A stretch of 64,000 bases of DNA, taken from NCBI GenBank assembly GCA_903879715.1, contig CAIRMR010000204.1, positions 1 to 64,000 of the forward strand. The letters run 5' to 3'. This DNA is from an uncultured Bacteroidales bacterium. Lineage in GTDB: Bacteria > Bacteroidota > Bacteroidia > Bacteroidales > UBA4417. The notes beneath the pieces are model-generated. The model saw nothing but the letters and a program-made list of their open reading frames with translations. It made no database searches and was not told the origin of the DNA. Shown in pieces: positions 55,350-63,477 of the stretch. The translations under genes were made by a program, and so were the position numbers. How positions within the stretch are numbered: position 1 is the stretch's first letter; the number at the start of each line of letters is the position of its first letter.

Positions 55350-56174
55350 TTAAATCTTCTCCTTCTTCTCCGCATTATAAGAAATCAGGCATTCATTAAT
55401 CGCCTTATACAGATTGTATTCTGTAGAGCTGACAATAAAATCAACCGAAAGGTTGCAGTACAACATAAAATCCTGTATATCCTTATCCGATCTGAACGAA
55501 GTTACCTGTTTTACAACTTCTGCATTATATCGTCGGGCTGCCACTACCTTTTTCTGATCCTGGCTTACCAGCGTCTCCAGTTTTCGCCTGCTCTTACCTT
55601 CTTTGCTGAATGCATCATATAAAGCCGTAATCGGGCCGGGAATAGTAAGTGTTAAGCCGGGATTGGCCAATCCCGGGGTGCTTCTGCCAGGTGGCACACC
55701 TCCGGCGGGAAGAGGCATATTGTAAAATTTCGGATCGTTAAGTTTAAGATCTGTAACTTTCGGCGTTTGATCCTCCATGGCAAGCACGGCTTCCTTCAGC
55801 GCCTGAGCATCAGCAGGCCAGGGAAAAATCTCTACACCGGTTATCATAATGGTATCCGACTTCATTACAACATGCAACGGAATTATCGGAGATAGCCTGT
55901 CGACAGGAATATGATATTTAAAGGGAATATATCCAATACAGGTAACCCTCAGCGTATCTCCCGGATAGGTATTGATCTGGAACTGTCCTTTCCAGTTGCT
56001 GGTAGTTCCCTTGTTCGCAGATATATTTACAATATGCACATTTTCAATAGATTTTCCCTGTGGATTTGTAATAAATCCTTCAACTGAAACTTCCGGGCGT
56101 TTTTGAGCAACCTGTGCTTTAACACTCAGGAAAACCGGAAAAAAAAGAAGGAAGAGGAGCCAGTTGAGTTTCAT
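55350..56174 (-). CDS. CarboxypepD_reg-like domain protein
   Basis: A 274-residue exported protein: signal peptide (MKLNWLLFLLFFPVFLSVKA) followed by a carboxypeptidase-D regulatory-like beta domain (about 28-115: VSVEGFITNPQGKSIENVHIVNIS, GTTSNWKGQFQI, YPGDTLRVTCIGYIPFKY). The C-terminal 150 residues (RKLETLVSQDQ, VTSFRSDKDIQDFMLYCNLS) occur in many stand-alone Bacteroidetes proteins of this type with no assigned function. There is no TonB plug, so it is not a transporter. Upstream (on the minus strand) is the gldH-like gene 160 bp away. Confidence 0.85.
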   Translation of the reverse strand: MKLNWLLFLLFFPVFLSVKAQVAQKRPEVSVEGFITNPQGKSIENVHIVNISANKGTTSNWKGQFQINTYPGDTLRVTCIGYIPFKYHIPVDRLSPIIPLHVVMKSDTIMITGVEIFPWPADAQALKEAVLAMEDQTPKVTDLKLNDPKFYNMPLPAGGVPPGRSTPGLANPGLTLTIPGPITALYDAFSKEGKSRRKLETLVSQDQKKVVAARRYNAEVVKQVTSFRSDKDIQDFMLYCNLSVDFIVSSTEYNLYKAINECLISYNAEKKEKI

Positions 56175-56334
56175 GTTCCCAAGTATAATTATGCAAAAGT
56201 AGATGTAAATAAAAGGGGATAAAAGTTAATACTTGTTAAACAGGAACTTAGCCGCGATCAGAAGTGTTTGAGTCCTGAAAGAGTCTGTTGAAGAACTTCT
56301 ATTAAATTGATTAGTGGAAACATATGTGACTTAC

Positions 56335-56811
56335 TTATTTCGCCTTCGTCACCACAATACCGATTTCAGCAATTCCTTCCGTCTGAATTTTAGGAATCAG
56401 ATTTTCAATAGTGATCTTGTAGTTCCCTTTTTCGGCCATACTAAAGCTTTTCCAAAGAACCAGGCGGGATTCAGCTTTTGATTCTATGGGTTCTGTTATC
56501 AGTTTACCGTTTTCACGCACCGGGATTGATATTTCGCGTATACTCTCCTCGCCTTTCGGAGAAGTTAGAATCATATAAAGCGGAATTTTATCCGGTTGGA
56601 ACAGTCTGGTACACCGGACAATGAGTGTAATATCATAGCTTTTGCCTACCTCATTTACGGGTATTTCAATTTGTTTGATATCGAACCTATCCCAGCTGGA
56701 GTTCGTCAATTTCAGGTATTTCTCAAAAACAGGACCTTTTTCGCATGAAATGGAGAAAATGGCAAGTATAATAACAAGAATAAGGTTGAAGAGTAGTTTT
56801 GAGTTTTTCAT
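56335..56811 (-). CDS. gldH: GldH-like gliding motility/T9SS-associated lipoprotein
   Basis: A 158-residue lipoprotein (Cys23 in IFSISC, then EKG). The sequence pattern FEKYLKLTNSSWDRFDIKQIEIPV and YDITLIVRCTRLFQPDKIPLYMILTSPKGE resembles GldH, a lipoprotein needed for gliding or T9SS function in Flavobacteria and relatives. Its presence agrees with the many T9SS tails in this window. The call rests on pattern memory only; a general Bacteroidetes lipoprotein is possible. Confidence 0.6.
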   Translation of the reverse strand: MKNSKLLFNLILVIILAIFSISCEKGPVFEKYLKLTNSSWDRFDIKQIEIPVNEVGKSYDITLIVRCTRLFQPDKIPLYMILTSPKGEESIREISIPVRENGKLITEPIESKAESRLVLWKSFSMAEKGNYKITIENLIPKIQTEGIAEIGIVVTKAK

Positions 56812-56940
56812 AAAGTAATGATTAAAATTTTGCCGAATGTTGTAAACTGAGATCCTTAAACGCCGCAGGCATTTGAACTCTTGAACCTTACACTTCGCCG
56901 CCGCTCAGTGCCCGGTTTGTTGCTGATTAAACTTGGAATT

Positions 56941-58029
56941 TTATTCAATAACCCCGCTTCCAAAGCAAATCCGTGAGTCCTTATCGTAAACTACGCCAAA
57001 TTGCCCGGCTGCAACTCCTGAAACCGGAACCGAAGATTGCAGAATATAATTTTCCCCGGCTCTTTTCAGAATTCCCTTTGTAAAATCGGGAGTATGGCGG
57101 ATTTTGAAGGTTATTTCATGTTCAGGAGCATCATCCTGCCAGGGATTTCCACTGATAAAATGAAAATCAGTCAGCCCAATTACATCCTGGTATTGTGAAA
57201 TGGGATCATAGCCATTGGAAACAAAAATGGTGTTTTCAATTGAATCCTTCTTCACCACGAACCAGGGTCCGCCACCCAGGTTAAGCCCTTTACGCTGGCC
57301 TATGGTATGAAACCAGTATCCTTTATGTTTTCCAAGTATCTTCCCTGTTTCAAGTTCAACTATTTTGCCTTCTTTCTCCCCAATATATTTCCTGAGAAAA
57401 TCAACATAATTTACTTTCCCCAGGAAACAAATCCCCTGGCTGTCGCGGCGGTGAGCGCTGGGCATGTTTTGTATATGAGCGATAGCACGGACCTCACTTT
57501 TCATCAGGTTGCCGATCGGAAACATAAGTTTGCTCACTTGCGGGTAGGTGATTTGAGCAAGAAAATCAGTCTGATCTTTGATCGGATCTTTAGCCGTAGT
57601 AAGCCAGGTTTTCCCGTTTTCAACCACTGTATTGGCATAATGGCCGGTTGAGATCTTATCAAAATCCTTGCCCCAGTATGTTTCGAACTCACCGAATTTT
57701 ATAAGACGGTTGCACATCACATCGGGATTTGGCGTAAGCCCTTTGCGGACAGCATCCAGCGCGTAAGCCATCACATTGTCCCAATATTCTTTATGCAAAG
57801 GAACAACTTCCATTTTTAACCCGTAATACTTGGCAAGCCAGGAGGTAAGCTCAATGTCTTCTTCAGAAGAACAGTCCATAAAACCCTCTTCATCTTTCAT
57901 CCCGATCTGGATGTAAAAAATTACCGGTTCGTAACCCTGCTCTTTTAACAAATGCAAGGTAACCGAGCTATCAACACCTCCCGAAACTAATGCTGCTATA
58001 TTCAATGATTTCTTATTGTTAGGGTGCAA
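56941..58029 (-). CDS. mnmA: tRNA 2-thiouridine(34) synthase
   Basis: A 362-residue thiouridylase that puts sulfur on U34 of tRNA-Lys/Glu/Gln. ATP pyrophosphatase P-loop SGGVDSS at residues 16-22; first catalytic Cys in [15 protein letters not shown]; second Cys in [11 protein letters not shown]-terminal domain with [16 protein letters not shown] and a terminal [14 protein letters not shown] region. Cytoplasmic, full length, next to but probably separate from the gldH-like gene. Confidence 0.96.
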   Translation of the reverse strand: MHPNNKKSLNIAALVSGGVDSSVTLHLLKEQGYEPVIFYIQIGMKDEEGFMDCSSEEDIELTSWLAKYYGLKMEVVPLHKEYWDNVMAYALDAVRKGLTPNPDVMCNRLIKFGEFETYWGKDFDKISTGHYANTVVENGKTWLTTAKDPIKDQTDFLAQITYPQVSKLMFPIGNLMKSEVRAIAHIQNMPSAHRRDSQGICFLGKVNYVDFLRKYIGEKEGKIVELETGKILGKHKGYWFHTIGQRKGLNLGGGPWFVVKKDSIENTIFVSNGYDPISQYQDVIGLTDFHFISGNPWQDDAPEHEITFKIRHTPDFTKGILKRAGENYILQSSVPVSGVAAGQFGVVYDKDSRICFGSGVIE

Positions 58030-58394
58030 AAATACTACTTTTCCGAGAATGTGGTTCTGCCAGGATATTTCCAGGGTCGGAAGCCGGAAGTCCGGAGTCG
58101 GAAGTCGGACGCATATTCATTAAAACGTTCTGTCCATTAGCATTTCAGCCTGACAAACACTTTTTGAAACAGGTTTTCGATTCGCTTATATTTCTTTTTT
58201 AAGTGCACTACAAAATTTCCGTTTGAATACAAACCAGCCTGCTTCTGACTTCCGCCTCCAGACCTCCGGCCATTTATTGCAATTCTTTTAATTCTACTAA
58301 AATCCAAATACCATAATGCATTCTGGTTTGACATCACAAAACTTCTTGCTATTTTTTTCAATATTTTGTACTTTTATCATGCTGAATAAATCTT
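58030..58394. other. 365-bp intergenic region with an inverted pair of GGAAGTCGGA-type repeats
   Basis: Plus-strand GGTCGGAAGCCGGAAGTCCGG-type words at 58075-58110, and the same family in reverse (CTGACTTCCGCCTCCAGACC) at 58241-58270. A 74-codon minus-strand frame between them looks like chance coding. This is the divergent gap between mnmA and the Memo fusion gene. Confidence 0.5.
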
Positions 58395-59939
58395 ATGAAT
58401 GTGAGATCTCAAAGCATTCATACAAAAACCATTCTCCTGGCCGTTCTGCTGGCATTGTGTTTTTTCAGTAATTGTCAATCGCATACCAATCCGCCAATCA
58501 CCATGAAAACTCCGGATACTTTACAAAACCGTCAGCCTGCAGTGGCTGGTAGTTTTTATCCTTCCGACCCTGCTGAGATTCAGCAAATGTTAAAGTTGTA
58601 CTTTGCCAAGGCACCTGCTCATCCTTTCGGCAGTGAAGTGATGGCAATTATTTCGCCCCATGCCGGTTATGTATTTTCGGGCGAAGTGGCTGCGGCCGCA
58701 TTCAACCAACTTGATCCTGAAAAGGAATACAAAACCATTTTTATACTGGGAAGCAGCCATCGCAATTCGTTTGCAGGAGCATCCATTTACAGCTCAGGGA
58801 ATTATAGCACGCCGCTTGGAAGTGTGAAAACCGATTTCGAAATCGCGCAGAAACTGGCGACAGGAAACAAGGTTTTATCATTCGATCCGCAATATCATAA
58901 GTCAGAACACAGCATAGAGGTTCAGATTCCTTTTATGCAATATTTTTTAAAAAAAGATTTTAATATTGTTCCTATCCTTTTAGGCACACAGGATCCATTA
59001 CTATGCCAGCAGATTGCAAAAGCATTGAAACCTTATTTTTCGCCTGAAAATCTTTTTGTGATCAGTACCGATTTTTCGCATTACCCGGCGTATAAGGATG
59101 CATTTGTTACTGATCATCAGATTGCAGATGCCATTGCAACCAACAATCCGAATAAATTTTTAGAGGTTGTAGAAAACTGCACCAGCAAGAAAGTCGAAAA
59201 CCTGTCAACAGGATGTTGTTCCTGGCCATCTGTGCTCACGCTGATGTACCTCACCGAGGAAATGTCAGGAATAGCATACAAACAGGTATTATACAAAAAC
59301 TCAGGCGATTCGCAATACGGGGAAATGGATAGAGTAGTCGGATATTATGCCCTTAGCGTATTACAGCAAAAGTCGGGCACAATGGTATTGACCGATTCGG
59401 ACAAGAAAGAACTTCTTCAGATTGCCCGAAATACAATTAAGACTTACTTACAGGAAAGCCTGTCTGCATCCGTTGATATCGAATCCTTATCAACTGCTTT
59501 AACAAGCAAGGCAGGGGCCTTTGTAACATTAAAAAAAGAAGGTGAACTTCGTGGATGTATCGGCCATTTTGAAGCAGACAAACCTCTCTACAAGATTGTT
59601 CAGCAAATGGCCGTAGCAGCTGCTACCCAGGATTATCGTTTTGATGCTGTAAGTCTTTCTGAAATGAAACAGATAGATATCGAAATTTCAGTACTCTCAC
59701 CCATGCAAAAAATCACCAATGTGAACAATATCCGGCTTGGTGTTGATGGTATTTATATTAAAAAAGGAAGCAGAAGCGGTACTTTTTTGCCACAGGTTGC
59801 CACCGAAACCCATTGGAACCTGGAAGAATTCCTGGGCCACTGCGCCCGCGACAAAGCCGGAATCGGATGGGACGGATGGAAAGAGAAGGATGCCGAAATA
59901 TATGTTTACCAGGCGTTTGTATTTGGGGAAAAGGATTAA
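58395..59939 (+). CDS. Memo-AMMECR1 fusion (AmmeMemoRadiSam B-A), exported
   Basis: A 514-residue fusion of two partners of the AmmeMemoRadiSam set. Residues about 1-27 are a signal sequence with a possible lipobox Cys27 (FFSNC). Residues about 47-310 are a Memo-like domain: QPAVAGSFYPSDP, ISPHAGYVFSGEVAAAAF, GSSHR, SEHSIEVQIPFMQ, STDFSHYP (metal-site His and Asp) and GDMDRVVGYYA-like SQYGEMDRVVGYYAL. Residues about 325-512 are AMMECR1, with LRGCIG at 385-390. The radical SAM partner is not in the window. Memo and AMMECR1 are usually thought of as cytoplasmic, so an envelope location is notable. Function of the set is unknown. Confidence 0.9.
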   Translation: MNVRSQSIHTKTILLAVLLALCFFSNCQSHTNPPITMKTPDTLQNRQPAVAGSFYPSDPAEIQQMLKLYFAKAPAHPFGSEVMAIISPHAGYVFSGEVAAAAFNQLDPEKEYKTIFILGSSHRNSFAGASIYSSGNYSTPLGSVKTDFEIAQKLATGNKVLSFDPQYHKSEHSIEVQIPFMQYFLKKDFNIVPILLGTQDPLLCQQIAKALKPYFSPENLFVISTDFSHYPAYKDAFVTDHQIADAIATNNPNKFLEVVENCTSKKVENLSTGCCSWPSVLTLMYLTEEMSGIAYKQVLYKNSGDSQYGEMDRVVGYYALSVLQQKSGTMVLTDSDKKELLQIARNTIKTYLQESLSASVDIESLSTALTSKAGAFVTLKKEGELRGCIGHFEADKPLYKIVQQMAVAAATQDYRFDAVSLSEMKQIDIEISVLSPMQKITNVNNIRLGVDGIYIKKGSRSGTFLPQVATETHWNLEEFLGHCARDKAGIGWDGWKEKDAEIYVYQAFVFGEKD

Positions 59940-60082
59940 CAGCAGCTTTAAAGCGGTTTGATTTTAAAGATTCAGATGTCTGCCTGTAAATTCTTATGCT
60001 GACCAACAAGATCAGGAAGGATCATCCCTGTATTCAAGCTTAACCCTCAAAGCATGGGAAGGGAAAAGTTTGAGGTAGTTTA

Positions 60083-60277
60083 TTTTGCACATGGTTCGCG
60101 TGTTAAAAAACCAAAAACTTCCGTGTAACCAGCGATAGCAGAGGCGTAAACCCATTTCCCGGATTTGATAAAAGAGCTTGGGATTACATCTGTAATCCAG
60201 GCTTTGGTGAGTGTATAAGCTATTAAGAGATGCCTGGAAAGTTCTATTATCTCACATTGATCATGGATTTTATTCAA
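60083..60277 (-). pseudogene. remnant of an IS3-family-like transposase, integrase-core start
   Basis: A 60-odd-residue open frame contains LTKAWITDVI, then SGKWVYASAIAGYTEVFGF. In IS3-family OrfB the integrase core begins with a QVWVTDITYI motif (first catalytic Asp), followed by VYL-AVIDLYSRKVVGW-type sequence, so the match is plausible. The frame is truncated on both sides. Confidence 0.45.
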
Positions 60278-60339
60278 TCATGAATTTGCAGGCTTTCCGC
60301 AAGCAACTGCTTATGAACGGAAGACACCACGCTGCCTGC

Positions 60340-60675
60340 CTTGAACTGTGAAGGCAAAACCTGTGGACAGGCCGCCCCGGAAGGAGCTATAATTCATGAT
60401 GCAGGCGGCCAACATCACAGGAATGCGTTTAAAAACACTCGCTAAAAAGCTAAAAATGAGTAGCCCAATGACGGAAGACAGTTTGTGAAAACTCACATGC
60501 AGAAAGGTTAAACGGGACGATAAAAAACTTTATCTTTACCCTTACGTTCCTGAAGTTTGAAGAGCTTACAAAAGAAACAGAAAGGGCAGCGTATATGTAC
60601 AACAATGGCAAACCAATCAAGACATTAAATGGAATGACCCCGGTTCGAAATCAACAGAACAACAACAAATTTTAA
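60340..60675 (+). pseudogene. remnant of an IS3-family-like transposase, C-terminal part
   Basis: Pieces in two or three frames recall OrfB: GAIIHDAGGQHHRNAFK (like the HSDxGxQY motif with the second Asp), then KLKMSSPMTEDS (like KISMTEKGDPYENA), and finally EELTKETERAAYMYNNGKP and IKTLNGMTP, the typical IS3 OrfB ending (YNxxRPHxSLNxxTP), to a stop at 60675. Stops and frameshifts break it throughout. It runs opposite to the fragment at 60083. Confidence 0.55.
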
Positions 60676-60779
60676 TGTTAAGAAATAAACTAAAACTACG
60701 TTAAATCCGGTCAACGTTAATTATGCATTGACAAATCGTAAACCAGTAACCATAGAACGTTAAGCTATAAAATTGAAAA

Positions 60780-61895
60780 TTGAAAATTACACTATACATA
60801 TTACAAAAGGAATTCAGGCAGATTTTTCGCAATAAGTCGATGCTGCCCATCATTTTCGTTATACCGGTTGTACAATTGCTGATACTTGCATTTGCAGTTA
60901 CTTTCGAAATTAAAAATATCAACCTGGTGATTGTGGACATGGATCATTCGGTAACTTCAAGGCAGTTGGTTTCAAAGTTTAGTGCACCTCCGTTTTATCA
61001 TATAAAAGCCTATGCCAATTCGTATACGGAAGCCGAAGAGCAACTCAAAACCGGTAAAGCCCATCAGATACTGATCATACCAAGCCAATTTGAACACGAC
61101 CTGCAAAAAGAATCAAAAGCATCGGCTCAGCTGATTACCAATGCTATCGACGGAAGTGCCGCCGCCATAATGAACGCGTATGGGAGTTCAATAATTCTGG
61201 ATTACAACAAAGATATACTTGTTGACCTGTCGGGAGGCCTCGATATAAAATCACCTTTCGATATCAGGTATTCGTTTTGGTTTAACCCGCAGCTGAATTA
61301 TAAAACCTATATGGTTCCCGGAATTCTTGTATTGCTGGTGACCATTATCGGGATGTTTTTATCCTCCATGAATATAGTGCGTGAAAAAGAAATGGGCACC
61401 ATTGAGCAGATCAATGTTTCACCAGTAAAAAAGTACCAGTTTGTTATTGGCAAGTTGTTGCCGTTCTGGTTCATTGCCTTGTTTGAACTTGGTTTTGGAT
61501 TGACGCTTGCACGCGTTGTTTTTGATATTCCGATCCTTGGAAGCCTATGGCTGATATTCGGGGTGGCTTCTGTTTATTTATTAGCAGTACTAGGCATTGG
61601 GCTTTTTATTTCAACTATCGTAAATACACAGCAGCAAGCGATGTTCCTGGCTTGGTTTCTGGTAGTTGTTTTTGTTATGATGAGCGGATTGTTTACACCG
61701 GTTGACAGCATGCCGGAATGGGCACAAAATATAAATATTATAAACCCCATAGCTTATTTTATCCGGATTATCCGAATGATAATGCTCAAGGGTTCGCAAT
61801 TTCAGGATATATTGAAACCTTTTATGGCTATAACGATTTATGCGGTAACATCCTTAACACTGGCGGTTTGGAGATACAGGAAAGTAGCTTCCTGA
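60780..61895 (+). CDS. ABC-2 type transporter permease (orphan)
   Basis: A 371-residue inner-membrane permease of the ABC-2 membrane 3 family (YhhJ/YbhR-like). One N-terminal membrane segment (about 20-40), a large periplasmic domain (about 45-170), then five segments. The family landmark MNIVREKEMGTIEQINVSPVKKYQFVIGKLLPFW (in part) is present, as is MMSGLFTPVDSMPEWAQ. The start is a TTG at 60780, 105 bp after the transposase remnant; the next ATG is at residue 21, inside the first helix. ATPase, HlyD-type and second permease genes that usually accompany it are absent, so the operon may have been broken by the element. Confidence 0.87.
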   Translation: MKITLYILQKEFRQIFRNKSMLPIIFVIPVVQLLILAFAVTFEIKNINLVIVDMDHSVTSRQLVSKFSAPPFYHIKAYANSYTEAEEQLKTGKAHQILIIPSQFEHDLQKESKASAQLITNAIDGSAAAIMNAYGSSIILDYNKDILVDLSGGLDIKSPFDIRYSFWFNPQLNYKTYMVPGILVLLVTIIGMFLSSMNIVREKEMGTIEQINVSPVKKYQFVIGKLLPFWFIALFELGFGLTLARVVFDIPILGSLWLIFGVASVYLLAVLGIGLFISTIVNTQQQAMFLAWFLVVVFVMMSGLFTPVDSMPEWAQNINIINPIAYFIRIIRMIMLKGSQFQDILKPFMAITIYAVTSLTLAVWRYRKVAS

Positions 61896-62631
61896 TCAGG
61901 TTCTTAATACAAAACCTCTAATTGTATGCATCAACCTCCATTTGTTTTGGCCCTGTTTATGTGCGTTTTTTTGTAGTGGGTTTTCGTTCCTTTGATTTAC
62001 ACCCATTCTTATACTAAGTGTCAGAGTCAATACTTTTATTATTCTTTTTTTATCCGAAGTGATTTGTCCTGCCAGAGACTGCCTGCTGTGGATACAATGA
62101 AAAGGGGCGGGTTTTCCTGTAATTCCAGGAAAGCCATAACCAATATTAAAGAGTCGTTAAGGAGCTTCCGGCTAACTTTCATATCATTCTTTATTTTATT
62201 TCCTTGATCGAAGAATATTCCGGAGTGCCGAACCTTAAATCACCGGCGAAAATTTTGTTTCAACAAATATATCGCCGCTCTGCTGTTTATGACAATCGGT
62301 AAGAGTTGGTTTATTTTCGGGGTGCAGCGAACCATTATAGCTTGAATTAATTAATAATCAAATCAAAAAATTTTAAACCATCCGTTAATTTTCAGGTTCT
62401 GAACGGGAAATCAGGCCGTTCATCTATTTCATTTTGCATTTGCTGTAAGCAGGAATACTTTTACTTCCGATATTTATTCAAAGAAATCCTATCGGCTCCG
62501 TTTTTACTCCCAGTAAACGAAATATTCATTACCCCAGAGGAACTGCATCTGCAGTTTTTCGACGGTAGCCGGAAATTCCAATAATACAGACGGGATTAGT
62601 ACTTTCAGCACTAACCAAACCAACTCGAAAC
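61896..62631. other. 736-bp intergenic region, no clear gene
   Basis: No convincing open frame. A 71-codon frame at 61992-62207 has no family features. AACTGCA/TGCAGTT with TC between (about 62540-62556) is a perfect palindrome 80 bp before the lipoprotein start and may be a regulator site. Confidence 0.4.
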
Positions 62632-63129
62632 ATGAAAAATGTCCTCGTTTTTCTTTCCGTTTTCTTTATGATGTTTTTTGCGTCATGCAGTGATGATGCA
62701 TCAGATTCAGATACAGGAGGCAGTAGTTTAACAGGCAGTTCGAGCCACAATACCGGCAAAAACTGCCTGGGCTGCCATTTATTTAAAGCCGCCGGATCGG
62801 TTTATAGCAAGTCGCTTACATCCATTTATTCGGGAACAGTAAATAAACTTTCAACAGGCGCCAATGGCACAGGCACTGTTCTGGCATCATTGAATTCAGA
62901 TAATACCGGGAATTATTATGCCAACAATTCAATAAATTTCGGTACCGGAATTTATTTTTGCGTTACCGGCACAGGCGGAACTGTAAAACATTTGTGGTCA
63001 GCCATTACCAACGGAGCCTCTAATTCATACCATATCGGACCAGTTACTTCAAAAATTGTGGGCAGAATAGAAGGATGCGAAGCTGCATTACGTACAAATA
63101 ACCCCGCCATGCAAAATAAATTCATTTGA
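62632..63129 (+). CDS. lipoprotein with a single CxxCH motif
   Basis: A 165-residue lipoprotein (Cys19 in FFASC, followed by SDDASDSD, the acidic surface-export pattern). A lone c-type-haem motif C45-LG-C48-H49 (NCLGCHLF) follows a Ser/Gly-rich linker, then a Gly/Asn/Thr/Ser-rich region with two more Cys (YFCVTG and EGCEA). Whether haem is attached is uncertain: methionine or histidine sixth ligands are not obvious. I do not recognise the family. The PqqD-like gene follows after 63 bp. Confidence 0.75.
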   Translation: MKNVLVFLSVFFMMFFASCSDDASDSDTGGSSLTGSSSHNTGKNCLGCHLFKAAGSVYSKSLTSIYSGTVNKLSTGANGTGTVLASLNSDNTGNYYANNSINFGTGIYFCVTGTGGTVKHLWSAITNGASNSYHIGPVTSKIVGRIEGCEAALRTNNPAMQNKFI

Positions 63130-63192
63130 CTGTCATTTAATTCAGAGCAAACAGAGCTTAAAACATAGTATTAAAACCAATTTCAGGAAATC

Positions 63193-63453
63193 ATGAAACA
63201 CAAGATGAAAGAAAATTTAGCCATTTCCGATGCCGGTGTGTTGTTAAACACTTTTAATGGCGAATCCTTCCAGGCCAATGAGCTCGGGGTGATGATTATC
63301 GAAAAAGTCAGGAAAAACCACAGCAAAGCCCATATTGAAGAGTATATTCTATCGGAATTTGATATCGATAGCGAAACAATGGAAGAGCACCTGCAGGAAC
63401 TCCTGGTTTACATGATGCATAATCAATTAATTGACAAAATTCCAAAGGATTGA
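63193..63453 (+). CDS. PqqD-like small protein (RRE-type peptide chaperone)
   Basis: An 86-residue cytoplasmic protein with the PqqD pattern: LAISDAGVLLNTFNGESFQANELGVMIIEKV in the beta part (in part), then helices with SKAHIEEYILSEFDID and MEEHLQELLVYMMHNQLI. PqqD-type proteins bind precursor peptides for radical SAM or other modifying enzymes, or act in HPr-linked systems. No radical SAM gene or obvious precursor is in the window, although it may lie beyond 64000. The likely start is ATG 63193, with ATG 63208 possible. Confidence 0.75.
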   Translation: MKHKMKENLAISDAGVLLNTFNGESFQANELGVMIIEKVRKNHSKAHIEEYILSEFDIDSETMEEHLQELLVYMMHNQLIDKIPKD

Positions 63454-63468
63454 ATTCGTATGAATTAA

Positions 63469-63476
63469 TATCTTTG
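63469..63476 (+). promoter_or_regulatory. TATCTTTG box directly before the sensor kinase start
   Basis: TATCTTTG fits TAnnTTTG but ends only 1 base before the ATG at 63478. Transcription from it would begin after that ATG and give a leaderless or internally started message, or the match is by chance. Confidence 0.3.
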
Positions 63477-63477
63477 T

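Larger units (their letters stand above)
59940..60779. other. 840-bp region with decayed IS3-type transposase fragments
   Basis: The gap between the Memo fusion and the ABC permease. It holds two transposase-like fragments in opposite orientation (60083-60277 minus, 60340-60675 plus), a GGATTACA/TGTAATCC palindrome at 60181-60198 similar in kind to the hairpin near position 45, and short AAATTGAAAATTGAAAATT tandem words just before the permease. No intact gene. Confidence 0.6.

Noticed and set aside
58137..58361. 74-codon minus-strand frame before the Memo fusion
   Set aside because: Part of it is repeat DNA (58241-58270); composition looks like chance.
60635..60660. GGTTCGAAATC resembling a tRNA T-loop
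   Set aside because: No acceptor or anticodon stem fits around it; the bases code for the end of the transposase remnant.
61992..62207. 71-codon frame that could be a precursor peptide for the PqqD-like protein
   Set aside because: Low-quality sequence, about 1 kb away, no leader/core pattern and no modifying enzyme nearby.
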